Of a stretch of 57,815 nucleotides of DNA, positions 42,447-52,249 are shown piece after piece. The notes under the pieces are model-generated. The model saw nothing but the letters and a program-made list of their open reading frames with translations, was not told the DNA's origin and did not search any database. The stretch's first letter is position 1. Every line of letters begins with the position of its first letter. This DNA comes from Chitiniphilus shinanonensis DSM 23277 (GTDB lineage Bacteria; Pseudomonadota; Gammaproteobacteria; Burkholderiales; Chitinibacteraceae): contig NZ_KB895358.1 of the NCBI RefSeq assembly GCF_000374805.1, forward strand, positions 1 through 57,815, written 5' to 3'. Position numbers and translations under genes: made by a program.

Positions 42447-42935
42447 TCACTCCTCCCCCAACGGCAACCACAACTCCAGCTCCACCAGCGCCCGTTGCGG
42501 GTGGAAGCGCTCGTCGTAGCGCTCGAATTCCGGGCCGGTGCCGCGCAGGTAGCCGGAGGCCGGCAGCCAGGTGCGGTGCAGGTGGAGCCAGCCGGCGGCG
42601 ATCTCGACGCCGCAGTTCTCGGGCGGGGTGGGGGTGGTGGTCAGCACCGCGTAGCGGCCTGCGGGCAGCTCGCTCTGCTGCATGCCCTGCGGCAGCGGCT
42701 GCGCCGCCGGCTGCTCGAAGCCGGCCAGATAGGTGAAATCGCGGCTGCGCGCATCGAACTCGATCACTGCGCCGTAGATCGGTGCGCCCGCCGCCAGCCG
42801 GAACAGCGCACCGTCCTGGCTCAGTCGGCGCCAGAACGCCGGGATCTCCCGCAGGTTGCGCTCCTCGCGCAGGGAGGTCTTCAGGGCGATGCCGACCAGT
42901 GGGGTGGCCGGGCGGGTGCGGATTTCGACGTTCAT
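42447..42935 (-). CDS. GyrI-like effector-binding-domain protein
   Basis: A 162-residue stand-alone GyrI-like/AraC effector-binding domain protein. Typical traits are VEIRTRPATPLVGIALKTS at the start, GAPIYGAVIEFD in the middle, and LPAGRYAVLTTT with a following WLPASGY strand near the end. No DNA-binding domain is attached. Such proteins bind small hydrophobic or toxic ligands. The ATG at 42935 begins the domain; the ribosome-binding site is weak. Confidence 0.8.
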   Translation of the reverse strand: MNVEIRTRPATPLVGIALKTSLREERNLREIPAFWRRLSQDGALFRLAAGAPIYGAVIEFDARSRDFTYLAGFEQPAAQPLPQGMQQSELPAGRYAVLTTTPTPPENCGVEIAAGWLHLHRTWLPASGYLRGTGPEFERYDERFHPQRALVELELWLPLGEE

Positions 42936-43066
42936 GGCGGTTCCAGTGGCAAAGGTGCTACAGCGTAGTGTGGCGGCACGATCGCCGCCATCCCGGCTTC
43001 GACCGCGCCGAGCCGTCACGGTGCCCGCTTGCCCCGTCGGGCCGGCGTCAGGACAATCCCCACCCC

Positions 43067-43663
43067 ATGCCCCATACCCTTGCCGCGCCGGTGGAAAGCC
43101 GGCTGGATCTCAAGAAAAGCGTCTTCCTCGGCCTGGTCGCGCCGGTGGCCGACCGGCCCGCCGCGCAGGCGCTGGTCGAGGCGCTGCGCGCCCGCCATCC
43201 GGATGCCGCCCACGTGTGCTGGGCCCTGCTGGCCGGCGGCCATTCGGCGGCGGTGGACGACGGCGAGCCGGGCGGCACCGCGGGGCGGCCGATGCTGGAC
43301 GTGCTGCGCCATCAGGATCTGGACGGCGTGGTGGCCATCGTGGTGCGTTACTACGGCGGGGTGAAGCTGGGAGCGGGCGGGCTGGTGCGCGCCTATACCG
43401 ACGCGGTGGCCCAGGCGCTGCTGAAGGCGGAGAAGATCGCCATCCGTGCCAGTGTCACCCTGGTGGCCGAAGTGCCCTACGCGCTGGAAGGCACGCTGCG
43501 GCGGCTGATCCAGCAGGCCGGCGCCCGGCTGGACGAGGTCGGCCACGCCAGGGCGGTGACACTGGTCGTCACCCTGCCCGCCGACGAGGCGGCCGCCTTC
43601 CGGGCCACGGCCGGCGATGCCTGCCATGGCGCGCTGCGCTGGCTGGCCCCGCCGGATGCCTGA
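43067..43663 (+). CDS. yigZ: YigZ/IMPACT-family protein
   Basis: A 198-residue IMPACT-family protein. The N-terminal UPF0029 domain is clear from KKSVFLGLVAPVADRPAAQ, DDGEPGGTAGRPML and VRYYGGVKLGAGGLVRAY; a smaller C-terminal ferredoxin-like domain follows. Homologues are ribosome- or nucleic-acid-associated regulators of unclear molecular role. The start at 43067 is the first ATG fitting the family's N-terminus. Confidence 0.9.
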   Translation: MPHTLAAPVESRLDLKKSVFLGLVAPVADRPAAQALVEALRARHPDAAHVCWALLAGGHSAAVDDGEPGGTAGRPMLDVLRHQDLDGVVAIVVRYYGGVKLGAGGLVRAYTDAVAQALLKAEKIAIRASVTLVAEVPYALEGTLRRLIQQAGARLDEVGHARAVTLVVTLPADEAAAFRATAGDACHGALRWLAPPDA

Positions 43664-43754
43664 GCGCCCGCCTTGCCGGATGCTGCGACCGCACATGGGC
43701 AAGCGCGCCGACTCGCCCTATCATGGCGGGCTCGATCCCTTCCCCGTTGTCCGC

Positions 43755-44642
43755 ATGCCGTTCCGCCAGCTGTTGCTCGTCCCCCTGTTGCTCGTCCTGA
43801 CCGCCTGCGGTCCGCGCACGCCGTCCGCTCCCAGTCTGGAGCGCAATACCGTGATGCCGCTGTTCTTCCCCGGCTGGGGCTCGCGCGATGGCCAACGGGT
43901 GCAGACCCTGCACCTGGAAGGTGCCGAGGGGCGGTTCGACGTGTCGCCGGTGCAGGTGGTGCGGCTGTCGGACCAGCGCGCGGTGCTGGTCACCGCCGCC
44001 ACCGAGGTGGACGAGCACGGCGAGGCGGCCGCCGGCCACGACACGCCGGGGGTGCTGGGCGCCTACTGGCTGCGCCGCGACGGCGAGCGCTGGCTGGCCG
44101 ACGGTCGCCAGGACGACGCCGGACGGGCCGGCTTCTTCGGCGAGGTCGGCAGCACCGACGTGGTCAAGCTGGCCGCCGGACGCTATGCGCTGTCGGTGGA
44201 ATACAGCAGTTGCTGGCAAGGCGAATGCGGCGGCTGGCTGGCGCTGTACGAGCTGGGCGAGCACCGGGTGCGCCCGTTGCTGGGCGAGCCGATCGCCCTT
44301 TCCGCGCTCAATTCCGGTTCGGTGCCGCCGCCGGCCGATTGCGACGCCATCCTGGCGCGCGAACCGGGCACCACCGAGCGGCTGCCCGAGGAAGAAGAAC
44401 GGCACGCCTGCTACGAAGTCACCGGCAGTTGGCAGATCGTGCCGGGCCACGACACCCCCGGCGACCTGGTGCTGGACTTCGTCAGCCTGAAGGAGGACTA
44501 CACCGCCCAGCCCGAAGACGCCTCGGCGCCGCTGGTGTGGGCCGTGTCCAGCACCCGTCGCGCCACCCAGCGCATGATCTACCGCTACCGGGGCGACAGT
44601 TACCTGCCGTTTTCCGGCAGCAACCCGGTGCCGTCGTTCTAG
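43755..44642 (+). CDS. Predicted lipoprotein of unknown function
   Basis: A 295-residue protein with lipoprotein signal MPFRQLLLVPLLLVLTAC (Cys18, followed by Gly). The mature part is rich in beta-type segments (VQTLHLEGAEGRFDVSPVQV, RYALSVEYSSCWQGECGGWL) and has paired cysteines. No family is recognised. It is followed 63 nt later by a DUF1415 gene on the same strand. Confidence 0.75.
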   Translation: MPFRQLLLVPLLLVLTACGPRTPSAPSLERNTVMPLFFPGWGSRDGQRVQTLHLEGAEGRFDVSPVQVVRLSDQRAVLVTAATEVDEHGEAAAGHDTPGVLGAYWLRRDGERWLADGRQDDAGRAGFFGEVGSTDVVKLAAGRYALSVEYSSCWQGECGGWLALYELGEHRVRPLLGEPIALSALNSGSVPPPADCDAILAREPGTTERLPEEEERHACYEVTGSWQIVPGHDTPGDLVLDFVSLKEDYTAQPEDASAPLVWAVSSTRRATQRMIYRYRGDSYLPFSGSNPVPSF

Positions 44643-44705
44643 GCGGATCGCCCGCGCCTTCCCGAACGACCACACAGCCGCCCTTCCACCCGCACAGGCC
44701 CGACC

Positions 44706-45290
44706 ATGCACGACGACCCGACGGTGATCGAACGCACCCGGCAATGGCTGGAACACGCAGTGATCGGACTGAACCTGTGCCCGTTCGCCAAGGCGGTATA
44801 CGTCAAGCAGCAGGTGCGCTACGCGGTCAGCCACGCCCGCCACCTGGACGCCTTCCTCGACGAGCTGGAGGCCGAGCTGCGCCGGCTGGCCGACGCCGAT
44901 CCCGCCGAGCTCGATACCACGCTGCTGATCCACCCCGCGCTGTTCGACGACTTCGACACCTTCGTCGACCTGATCGCCGCCGCCGAAGGCGTGCTGGCCG
45001 ACGCCGGCCTGGAAGGCACGCTGCAACTGGCGCACTTCCACCCGCGCTACGTGTTCGAGGGCAGCGACGCCGACGACCTCGGCAACTGCACCAACCGCGC
45101 GCCCTACCCCACGCTGCACCTGCTGCGCGAAGCCAGCATCGCCCGCGCGGCCGCCGCCTTCCCCGACCCTGCCGCGATCTACCAGCGCAACATCGATCTG
45201 CTGCACCGGATGGGCCACGACGGCTGGGCGGCGCTGGCGCGCCAGTGGGAGGCGCCGGAACAGCCCGGCGAGGCACCTGAGAGCGGCTGA
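44706..45290 (+). CDS. DUF1415 family protein
   Basis: A 194-residue protein of the uncharacterised DUF1415 family, recognised from TRQWLEHAVIGLNLCPFAKA at the N-terminus, TLLIHPALFDDFDTFVDL, LAHFHPRYVFEG and NCTNRAPYPTLHLLRE. Conserved Cys and His residues are suggestive of metal binding, but function is unknown. Its last codons (AGC GGC TGA) lie within the left end of repeat C copy 2, which supplies the stop. Confidence 0.88.
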   Translation: MHDDPTVIERTRQWLEHAVIGLNLCPFAKAVYVKQQVRYAVSHARHLDAFLDELEAELRRLADADPAELDTTLLIHPALFDDFDTFVDLIAAAEGVLADAGLEGTLQLAHFHPRYVFEGSDADDLGNCTNRAPYPTLHLLREASIARAAAAFPDPAAIYQRNIDLLHRMGHDGWAALARQWEAPEQPGEAPESG

Positions 45291-45407
45291 CAAAACCCAG
45301 CGCAGCGGTCCTGGCAAGAAGCGCGAAACGCAGACAGTACGTGTAGTACGGCAAGTTTCAGCTCGGCGCCCCCGCGCGACGCCGCCAGGAGGGTTTTGTC
45401 AGCCGCT
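45282..45407. repeat. Dispersed repeat C, copy 2
   Basis: A 126-bp element with perfect 17-bp terminal inverted repeats: AGCGGCTGACAAAACCC and GGGTTTTGTCAGCCGCT. Its left end contains the DUF1415 stop codon and its right end abuts the stop codon of the next, convergent gene (45408). The interior matches the reverse complement of the copy inside the antibiotic operon. Confidence 0.9.
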
Positions 45408-45656
45408 CTAGTGCGCCGTCCCCCGCCGCCGCGCCCGCGCCTCGTCCAGCGCGTCGGCCAGTTCGATCACCGTGCGCTGGGCGATGGCCAGGTGCGACGG
45501 GCTTTTGTCATCGGGCTGGATCGCTCTGCGCAGGCCGTCGGCGTATTGCGGGCCGTTGATGTGGCCCGCGTCCTCCAGTGCGACAACGAGGTGGAGCACC
45601 ATCTTGGCCACGCCTTCGATGCGCCCGGCCAGTTCGTCGAATTCCTTGTCTTCCAT
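45408..45656 (-). CDS. Small hypothetical protein
   Basis: An 82-residue helical protein starting MEDKEFDELAGRIEGVAKMV, with no recognised family, signal peptide or membrane segment. The ATG at 45656 has GGAGA 6-8 nt upstream. It lies 38 nt after the helicase gene on the same strand and may be cotranscribed. Confidence 0.65.
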   Translation of the reverse strand: MEDKEFDELAGRIEGVAKMVLHLVVALEDAGHINGPQYADGLRRAIQPDDKSPSHLAIAQRTVIELADALDEARARRRGTAH

Positions 45657-45694
45657 GGTCTTCTCCGCGATGTGGCGGCGGTGCGCGCCGCGCG

Positions 45695-48600
45695 TCAGTC
45701 CAGCTCCAGCCACAGCCCGGCGCGCGGGATGTAGAGCGCGCCGCGCGCCGGCAGGCCGCTCAGCGCGGCGACCGACGCCATGTAGTCCTGCAATTGTTCA
45801 CGGTAGCGCGCCAGCATGCGTTCGGCGAAGGCGTCGCGCGGCTCGTCGGGGTACGGCGCGGTGGTCTTGTAGTCGACCACCAGCCAGCCGTCGGCGGTGC
45901 GCAGCGCCAGATCGACCACGCGCAGCAGGCCGTCGCCGTCGCCCAGCCGCCATTCGCGTTGCGCCGACTGGGTCAGCAGCCAGCGCCCGCGCTCGTCCGC
46001 CAGGGTGGCGATCAGGGTGTCGAGCACGGTGCGCGCCCCCGCGGGCAGGTCGGCCTGCGCCATGCCGGCGCGGCTCAACTGGCGTTCGATGGCCGGCAAC
46101 GCGGCGCGCAGCCGCTCGGCATCCCAGCCGGTCAGGCCGTCGCGGCCGATGCGTTCCAGCCAGGCGTGGGCCACGGTGCCAGCCTGTGCTTCCTGGCGGC
46201 GCTGCACCCAGTCGATGCGGCCGAACACGGCGGGCGCCGCTGCCGGGAGGCCGGCCGGCGGCAGGTCGGCCAGCGCGGCGCGCGCCAGCGGCGGGCCGAG
46301 CAGCGCGCCGCCGCCCTCGCCCACCCCGCGCGCCGGGTCGGCCGGCGGCACCGGCTCGTCCAGCAGCGGCCACAGCCGGCCGAGCAGGCTGCTCGATTGC
46401 GGTTTCTTCACTTTGCCGTCGTCGGTCACCGACACCTCGCCCACCAGGTGCAGCCGGTGCCGGGCGCGGGTGGCGGCCACGTACAGCAGGCGGTCGGTTT
46501 CGTAGCCACCGCGCCGCGCTTCGCGCAGGCCCAGGTAGCGCGACACCGGGTCGGCGTCCTTTTCGGCCAGCCGCTTGATCGGGCCCATCAGCAGGCGCAC
46601 GCCGTGCGGCGCGCGCAGCGGCTCGAAGCGCACCAGCGGCGTGCTGTCGGCGGCGCCCTTGCGATGCAGGCCGGGCAGGATGACGGTGTCGAATTGCAGG
46701 CCCTTGCTCTTGTGCATGGTCATGATCTCGACCCCGTCGGCGGCCGGGTCGGGCGCGGCGTACAGCCGGGCCAGCGCCTGATCCAGCTCGGCCGGGTCCG
46801 GCGCACCGTAGGGCGACAGCGTTTCCAGCAGCCGGAACAGCGCCTCGGCGTCGGCGGCGTCGCGCGGGTCGGCGTAGATGCCGTCGCCACCCAGGCGCCG
46901 CCACACTTGTTCCACCCAGGCGGCGAACGGCAGCGTGCCGGCGTCGTTGGCCGGATCGAGCAGGATGGCGGCGGCGCGTTCGGCGCGCGCGCGTTCGTCG
47001 TCGTCCAGCGCGGGCCAGCGCGGTGCGTGCGCCAGCAAGGCCGGGATCGGGGTGTCGTGGTCGTGGCCGAACAGCGCGGCCAGGCTGTTCAGCGTCAGGC
47101 CGCACCACGGCGCGCGCAGCACGCACAGCCACGCCAGCCGGTCGCCCGGATGCGCCAGCGCACGCGCCAGTTGCACCAGATCGGCCACCACCGGGCGCTG
47201 CGCCAGCGGGGTGAGGTCGATGGCGCGGTGGGCGATGCCGGAGGCGGCCAGCCGCCGGGCGATGGCGTGGGCATGGCCACGCGCCCGCACCAGCACGGCG
47301 ATGCTGCGCTCGCCGTCGGCCTGTGCCTGGCGCACCAGCCGCAGCACGATGTCCTCTTCGCGCTCGGCCGGCAGCGCGCCTTCGCTGCGCCACGCCGGGT
47401 GGAACGCCACCGCCGGGCCGTCCAGCGCGGCGTTGAAGGCGGTGGATACCGCGTAGGCGATGGCGCTGCGCTCGCCGTCGTCGCGCTCGGGGAACAGGCG
47501 GACGAAGGTGCGGTTGACCCAATCCACCACGCCGGCCTGCGAGCGGAAGTTGTCGCGCAGGGCCAGGAAATCCGGGGCGATCTCGCCGATGCCGCGGTCG
47601 CGCGCGGCCAGGAACAGGCCGACCTCGGCCTTGCGGAAGCGGTAGATCGACTGCATCGGGTCGCCCACCAGGAACAGGGTGCGGCCGTCGCCGCCGCTGG
47701 CGGACTGCTGCCCCCAGCCAGCGGTCAGCCGCGCCAGCAGTTCGATCTGCGGCTGGCTGGTGTCCTGGAATTCGTCGATCAGCAGGTGGCGGATGCGCGC
47801 GTCCAGCCGCAGCAGCAGTTCGCTGGGATCGTCGGCCTGGCCCAGGGCGTCGATGGCGCGCAGGGCGATCTCGATGAAATCGACTTCGCCGGCGGTGCCG
47901 AACACCAGGGTCAGCTGGGCGGCGGCCAGCCGCAGCGTTTGCAGCAGCGCGTCCAGGATGCGCCATTGCGCGTCGCTGTAGCGCACCGGCGGCAGGTCGG
48001 CCACGCCGGCCAGGCGGGCGATCCATTCGGCGTCCGGCAGGTGGCGCGCCAGCCATTCGGCCATCGGCGCCTTGTGCGCACACTGGGCGGGAAAGCCGAT
48101 GTTCTTGGTCAGTTGCTTGCGCAGGCCGCCGCTGGCGGTCAGCAGCAGTTCGGCCAGCGCGCGCCACTGCGGCAGGGCGTCGGGGCTGGCGGGCAGCGGG
48201 TCGTGCCACGCGCGCAGCGGCTCCAGCAGTGCGTTGCCCTCGGCCGCCAGGCATTCGGCGGCGGCGCGCGCCAGCGGCGGCAGTTCGTGCTGCCAGCCGA
48301 TGGGCATGGCGTCGGCCAGCGCGCGCAGTTCGTCGCGCACCACGGCGTCCAGATTGGCTTCCAGCTCGGCGCGGTCGGCGCCGTGCAGCAGTGCCAGCCA
48401 CTGGTCGCGACTGGCGAGCATGCCGGCCAGCAGTTCCTCGGTGCGGGCGAGGTTGACGTCCAGGTGCGCCAGCAGCGCGGTCACCGCGGGGCCGAACACC
48501 GCGTGGTCGGCCAGCGCCAGGGTGTCGCGCGCCGCCAGGGCGTAATGCGGCCGGGCGTCGTCCACGGTGGCGGGCATGCCGCCCAGTTGCGACAGGTACG

Positions 48601-48994
48601 GCATGCGCCGCACCAGCCCGGCGCAGAACGAATCGATGGTCTGGATCGCCAGCCGGCCGGGGTGCTCCAGCAGGTGCCAGCCCAGCTCGGCGTCGCGGGC
48701 CAGCGCGGCGCGCGCCAGTCGCCAGCTCTGGCGGCGGTTGCCCTGTTCGGGTTCGGGGCCGAGGGCGGCGGCCAGCTTCTGCATCACCCGGGCGTGCATT
48801 TCGGCGGCGGCCTTGCGGGTGAAGGTGATGGCGACGATCTCCTCGGGGCGCTGCACCGTGGGCAGCAGCGCGAGGATGCGGTCGGTCAGCAGCTCGGTCT
48901 TGCCCGAGCCGGCCGGCGCCTGCACCAGGAAGGAGCGGGTCGGGTCGAGCGCGGCCTGGCGCGCGGCGAAGTCGGACGGCGCGCGCTCGCTCAT
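45695..48994 (-). CDS. UvrD-like helicase-nuclease (AddA/RecB-like)
   Basis: A 1099-residue UvrD/Rep-superfamily helicase with a C-terminal PD-(D/E)XK nuclease. Walker A VQAPAGSGKTELLTDR (about 23-38), IVAITFTRKAAAEM, HLLIDEFQDTSQPQ, LFLVGDPMQSIYRFR and MTMHKSKGLQFDTVILPG are helicase motifs. LLRVVDLALRTADGWLVVDY (next residues KT) near the end is the nuclease motif. It probably acts in double-strand-break processing with the partner encoded upstream. GAGGAGG precedes the ATG, which overlaps the partner's stop by 4 nt. Confidence 0.92.
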   Translation of the reverse strand: MSERAPSDFAARQAALDPTRSFLVQAPAGSGKTELLTDRILALLPTVQRPEEIVAITFTRKAAAEMHARVMQKLAAALGPEPEQGNRRQSWRLARAALARDAELGWHLLEHPGRLAIQTIDSFCAGLVRRMPYLSQLGGMPATVDDARPHYALAARDTLALADHAVFGPAVTALLAHLDVNLARTEELLAGMLASRDQWLALLHGADRAELEANLDAVVRDELRALADAMPIGWQHELPPLARAAAECLAAEGNALLEPLRAWHDPLPASPDALPQWRALAELLLTASGGLRKQLTKNIGFPAQCAHKAPMAEWLARHLPDAEWIARLAGVADLPPVRYSDAQWRILDALLQTLRLAAAQLTLVFGTAGEVDFIEIALRAIDALGQADDPSELLLRLDARIRHLLIDEFQDTSQPQIELLARLTAGWGQQSASGGDGRTLFLVGDPMQSIYRFRKAEVGLFLAARDRGIGEIAPDFLALRDNFRSQAGVVDWVNRTFVRLFPERDDGERSAIAYAVSTAFNAALDGPAVAFHPAWRSEGALPAEREEDIVLRLVRQAQADGERSIAVLVRARGHAHAIARRLAASGIAHRAIDLTPLAQRPVVADLVQLARALAHPGDRLAWLCVLRAPWCGLTLNSLAALFGHDHDTPIPALLAHAPRWPALDDDERARAERAAAILLDPANDAGTLPFAAWVEQVWRRLGGDGIYADPRDAADAEALFRLLETLSPYGAPDPAELDQALARLYAAPDPAADGVEIMTMHKSKGLQFDTVILPGLHRKGAADSTPLVRFEPLRAPHGVRLLMGPIKRLAEKDADPVSRYLGLREARRGGYETDRLLYVAATRARHRLHLVGEVSVTDDGKVKKPQSSSLLGRLWPLLDEPVPPADPARGVGEGGGALLGPPLARAALADLPPAGLPAAAPAVFGRIDWVQRRQEAQAGTVAHAWLERIGRDGLTGWDAERLRAALPAIERQLSRAGMAQADLPAGARTVLDTLIATLADERGRWLLTQSAQREWRLGDGDGLLRVVDLALRTADGWLVVDYKTTAPYPDEPRDAFAERMLARYREQLQDYMASVAALSGLPARGALYIPRAGLWLELD

Positions 48995-51618
48995 GCGTCC
49001 TCCTCGCGGTCCAGCATCACCCGCAGGAACGGCAGCACGTCGCAGTAGTCGAGGTCGGCCGGCACCAGGGTGACGTTGGCCGCCTGGCCGCCGGCGAATT
49101 CGTCGGCCAGCGCCTCGATGGCGCCGCGCCAGCGCGCCAGCAGGTCGGGCCACGCCATGCCGGCCAGCGGGTCGTTGTCCTTGAGCTGGTCCGGCGTCTG
49201 CACGCCGGGCACGCCGAGGTCGGCGGCGGCGATGCCCTTGGCCGCCACTTCGCGGGCGTTCAGCCGCGCCAGCATCAGGCCGTCCACGTCCTGCCCGAGC
49301 ACGGCGGCGTACAGCGGCAGTTGCAGGTTGATCGGCCGCTCGCGCGCCCAGCCGGCGGTGTCGAGCGCGTTGCCGGTCTTGTAGTCGACGATGACGCGGC
49401 CGCCGTCGGCCAGGGTGTCCAGCCGGTCCAGCCGCAGCTTGAGGCTGAGCGGGCCGTGGCGCCAGGTGTGCGGCGACTCCAGCTCGGTGACGGCGAACGG
49501 CAGGCGCGCCGCCTCCAGCACCAGCCATTCGCCGAGCACGCCCTCGGCGCGTGCGGCCTCCAGCGCGCATACCGCGCGCGGCAGTTCGTCCAGGGTCTGC
49601 GCCGCCGCCTGCGCCACTGCCTCGGCGATGCGCGCCGGCAGGCGGCCGGCGTCGCGCTCGGCCAGCAGCGTGGCCTGATCGCCCAGCGCGCGCCACAGGA
49701 TCTCCATCGCGCAGTGCAGGAAGCGGCCGCGCACCGGCGCCGCCACCTGCTCGGCGTGCGCCGGCAACTGCTGGGCGCCCAGGCGGAAACGGGCGAACGC
49801 CCACAGCGGGTTCTTGGCCTGCGCTTCCAGGATCTGGGTGCCGCCGGCCACGTGCTGGCGCTCGTCCAGCGGCGGCCCGGCGTGATCGTCCAGTTGCGCC
49901 AGCCGCAACGGCATGGCCGTGGCGGGCTGCGGCGGGCGCCAGTCGGTTTCGGGCAGGGCGGCGATCAGCGGCGAGGCGCGCAGTTCGCGCTCGCCGTCGC
50001 GTTCGGCATGGCTGACCATCACCTGCGGCGCGCAATGCAGCAATGCGGCGAACAGGTCGCGGGCGTAGTCCAGCTCGCGCTCGGGGGTGGCGCGCGGCGC
50101 GCCCGCCTGCTTCAGCGCGGACAGCGGCAACAGCGGGTTGGGCCGCGCCGGCGCCGGCAGCACGTCGTCGCTCAGCCCCAGCAGCCACACGCCGTCCCAA
50201 CGCCCGCCCTCGGCCTCCAGCAGGCCCAGCACGTCCAGCCGCGCGCCGTGGGCGCGTTCGGGCTGGAACGGGGTGTCCTGCGCCAGCCGCGCCAGTCCCT
50301 GCACCGCGCCAGCGGCGTCCAGCGGCCCGGCCGCGGCGGCCAATCCGGCGAAGCGCGCCAGCAGCGCGCTGAATGCCTCGACCACCTGGAACGCGGCGCT
50401 GTCCAAACCGCCTTCGCCGGGGAAACCCAGCTCGGTGAGCGCATTGGCGAAGCGCTGCGCCCACACGTCGCAGCGCGCGCCGCGCCCGGCGAGCGCCGCC
50501 TGCGCCGGCCCCCAGGCGTTGGACAGGCGCGGGCAGGCGAACAGCTCGCGCAGCCAGTCGCCCTGCGACAGCGCCATCACGCCACGCCAGCGCCAGCGCG
50601 CGTCGAGCCGGGCGCGCTCGCCGGCCTCGGCCACGTCGCCAACGCAGTGGCCGGCCAGCAGCGCCTTGCCCAGGTCGGCCGGACGATACGGCGCGCGCGC
50701 GGCCAACACCGACAGCCACGCCAGCGCGGCGCGCGCCGCCGGCCATTCCGCCAGCGGCCGCGCCACCGATACGTTGAAACGCCCGGCGTCGCCCAGTTGA
50801 TGGTGCAGTACCCGGCGCGCGAACGGCGCGCTGCCTTCCAGTTGCGGCGCCAGGATGGCGAAGCGGCCGTCCGGCGCTTCGGCCAGCCGCTGTGCGGCCC
50901 AGGCGGCGGCGGCGCGCCACTCGGCCTGGAGGTCGGCGGCGACGAAGCGCCGCGGCGTCGGCAGGAAATCGTCCGGCACCGCGTCGTCGAGCAGCGCCAC
51001 CGCCACGCCCTGCGCCTGCAACGCGGCCAGCAGCGCCGCCTGGCGCGGCGACAGATCGCGGAATCCGGCCAGCACCAGCTGGCGCGGCAATGTCAGCCGA
51101 CCCGCCTCCACCAGCGCCAGCACCTGTTCGGCGCGCTGCGGCGCGTCGTCGGCGTCCAGCTTGCGCAATTGCTTGCGGTAGGCGCGGCGCCACGCCAGGA
51201 AGCGCCCGGTCTCCTCGGTGGCGTCGGGCTGCTCCAGTCGCAATCGCCATTCGCCGGCCAGCGCGTCGGCCTGCTGCGCCAGCGCGGCCAGCCGGCGCTC
51301 GTCGAGCAAGGGCCGCTCGCGCTCGGCGGCGCCGATCACCTCGGCCCACACCAGCCGCGATGCGAAATCGTCCAGCCGCTGCGCCGGCAAGGTGGCGTCC
51401 GGCAGGAAGGCCGCGCTTTCCAGCAACGCGTCGAGCCACGCCGACAGCGGCAGCACCTCCGGCAGCACCGCCACCGCGCCAGCCGGCGCCAGCCGTCGCG
51501 CCAGTTCGCCGGCCAGTCGCCGCGCCATCCGGTTGTTGACGCTGGCCACCACCAGGCCCTCGGCCGGTTGCGCGGCAAGGGCGGTCAGGGTGAGCGAAGG
51601 CAGGTGGGACAGGGGCAT
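48991..51618 (-). CDS. PD-(D/E)XK nuclease-family DNA repair protein (AddB-like, TIGR03623 type)
   Basis: An 875-residue AddB-like protein. The N-terminal region has inactivated-helicase character (VVASVNNRMARRLAGEL; LVLAGFRDLSPRQ). The C-terminal nuclease is visible as LRLDRLDTLADGGRVIVDYK followed by TGN, then NLQLPLYAAVLG. This two-gene layout matches the proteobacterial probable DNA repair protein/UvrD helicase pair. The start at 51618 is the ATG where recognisable homology begins; the frame is open further upstream without a ribosome-binding site. Confidence 0.87.
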   Translation of the reverse strand: MPLSHLPSLTLTALAAQPAEGLVVASVNNRMARRLAGELARRLAPAGAVAVLPEVLPLSAWLDALLESAAFLPDATLPAQRLDDFASRLVWAEVIGAAERERPLLDERRLAALAQQADALAGEWRLRLEQPDATEETGRFLAWRRAYRKQLRKLDADDAPQRAEQVLALVEAGRLTLPRQLVLAGFRDLSPRQAALLAALQAQGVAVALLDDAVPDDFLPTPRRFVAADLQAEWRAAAAWAAQRLAEAPDGRFAILAPQLEGSAPFARRVLHHQLGDAGRFNVSVARPLAEWPAARAALAWLSVLAARAPYRPADLGKALLAGHCVGDVAEAGERARLDARWRWRGVMALSQGDWLRELFACPRLSNAWGPAQAALAGRGARCDVWAQRFANALTELGFPGEGGLDSAAFQVVEAFSALLARFAGLAAAAGPLDAAGAVQGLARLAQDTPFQPERAHGARLDVLGLLEAEGGRWDGVWLLGLSDDVLPAPARPNPLLPLSALKQAGAPRATPERELDYARDLFAALLHCAPQVMVSHAERDGERELRASPLIAALPETDWRPPQPATAMPLRLAQLDDHAGPPLDERQHVAGGTQILEAQAKNPLWAFARFRLGAQQLPAHAEQVAAPVRGRFLHCAMEILWRALGDQATLLAERDAGRLPARIAEAVAQAAAQTLDELPRAVCALEAARAEGVLGEWLVLEAARLPFAVTELESPHTWRHGPLSLKLRLDRLDTLADGGRVIVDYKTGNALDTAGWARERPINLQLPLYAAVLGQDVDGLMLARLNAREVAAKGIAAADLGVPGVQTPDQLKDNDPLAGMAWPDLLARWRGAIEALADEFAGGQAANVTLVPADLDYCDVLPFLRVMLDREEDA

Positions 51619-51686
51619 CGGAAACAGCGGGCGGGGGATGGCGGGATGATAACAGTTGGCATCGGCCGGATGCCGGCGCCCCTGGG

Positions 51687-52205
51687 TTACAGCGACCGCA
51701 GGCTGGCGAGCACCACGCCGAGGTAATCGACGATGTCGAGCATGGCCAGATACAGCGCGGTGTGGTCGAGATAGGCCCCCAGCACGCCCAGCCCCCAGAA
51801 CAGCCAGCCCAGCGGCGCCAGGGCCTTGGTGCGATAGCCGCTCTCCATCTCGCAATACGCCACGAACTGCGCGTGGCCGTGCCAGCCATTCGCCAGCCTG
51901 GCTGCCACGCGGGCAAAGCATGCCGCCGCCAGCCAAGCCGTTGCCAATGGAACGGTTGCAACCATCCAGTGCAATGGCCCGTGCCGCTTCAGGGCCACCA
52001 GCACCACGGCGCTGGCGGCCAACAGGCAATAGATCAGGATCACGGAGCAGCACTGGTCGATCACCCGGTTGCGACGCAGGGCCCGGTCATCCCAGAAGTA
52101 GCCGCAGCCGGTATATCCCCTCGCGGGAAACCAGCGTTGCAGCACCTTGGCGAGCAAGGCATTCAAAGACGGCGTCAACGCGATGATCAGCAGAGTGGCA
52201 TTCAC
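51687..52205 (-). CDS. Predicted inner-membrane protein
   Basis: A protein of about 172 residues with roughly four hydrophobic segments: an N-terminal one (MNATLLIIALTPSLNALLAK), CCSVILIYCLLAASAVVLVA, MVATVPLATAWLAAACFA and LGWLFWGLGVLGAY. Function is not recognised. The GTG at 52205 gives a natural N-terminus; an ATG at 52262 is possible but lies inside repeat D and has no ribosome-binding site. Confidence 0.65.
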   Translation of the reverse strand: MNATLLIIALTPSLNALLAKVLQRWFPARGYTGCGYFWDDRALRRNRVIDQCCSVILIYCLLAASAVVLVALKRHGPLHWMVATVPLATAWLAAACFARVAARLANGWHGHAQFVAYCEMESGYRTKALAPLGWLFWGLGVLGAYLDHTALYLAMLDIVDYLGVVLASLRSL

Positions 52206-52249
52206 GACGGCAGGATCGAAACCAAAGCGCGGAGCATAGCCGACCCCGG

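Noticed and set aside
51619-52053. Long N-terminal extension of the AddB-like nuclease protein
   Set aside because: It overlaps the membrane-protein gene on the same strand in another frame, and recognisable nuclease-family sequence begins only at 51618.
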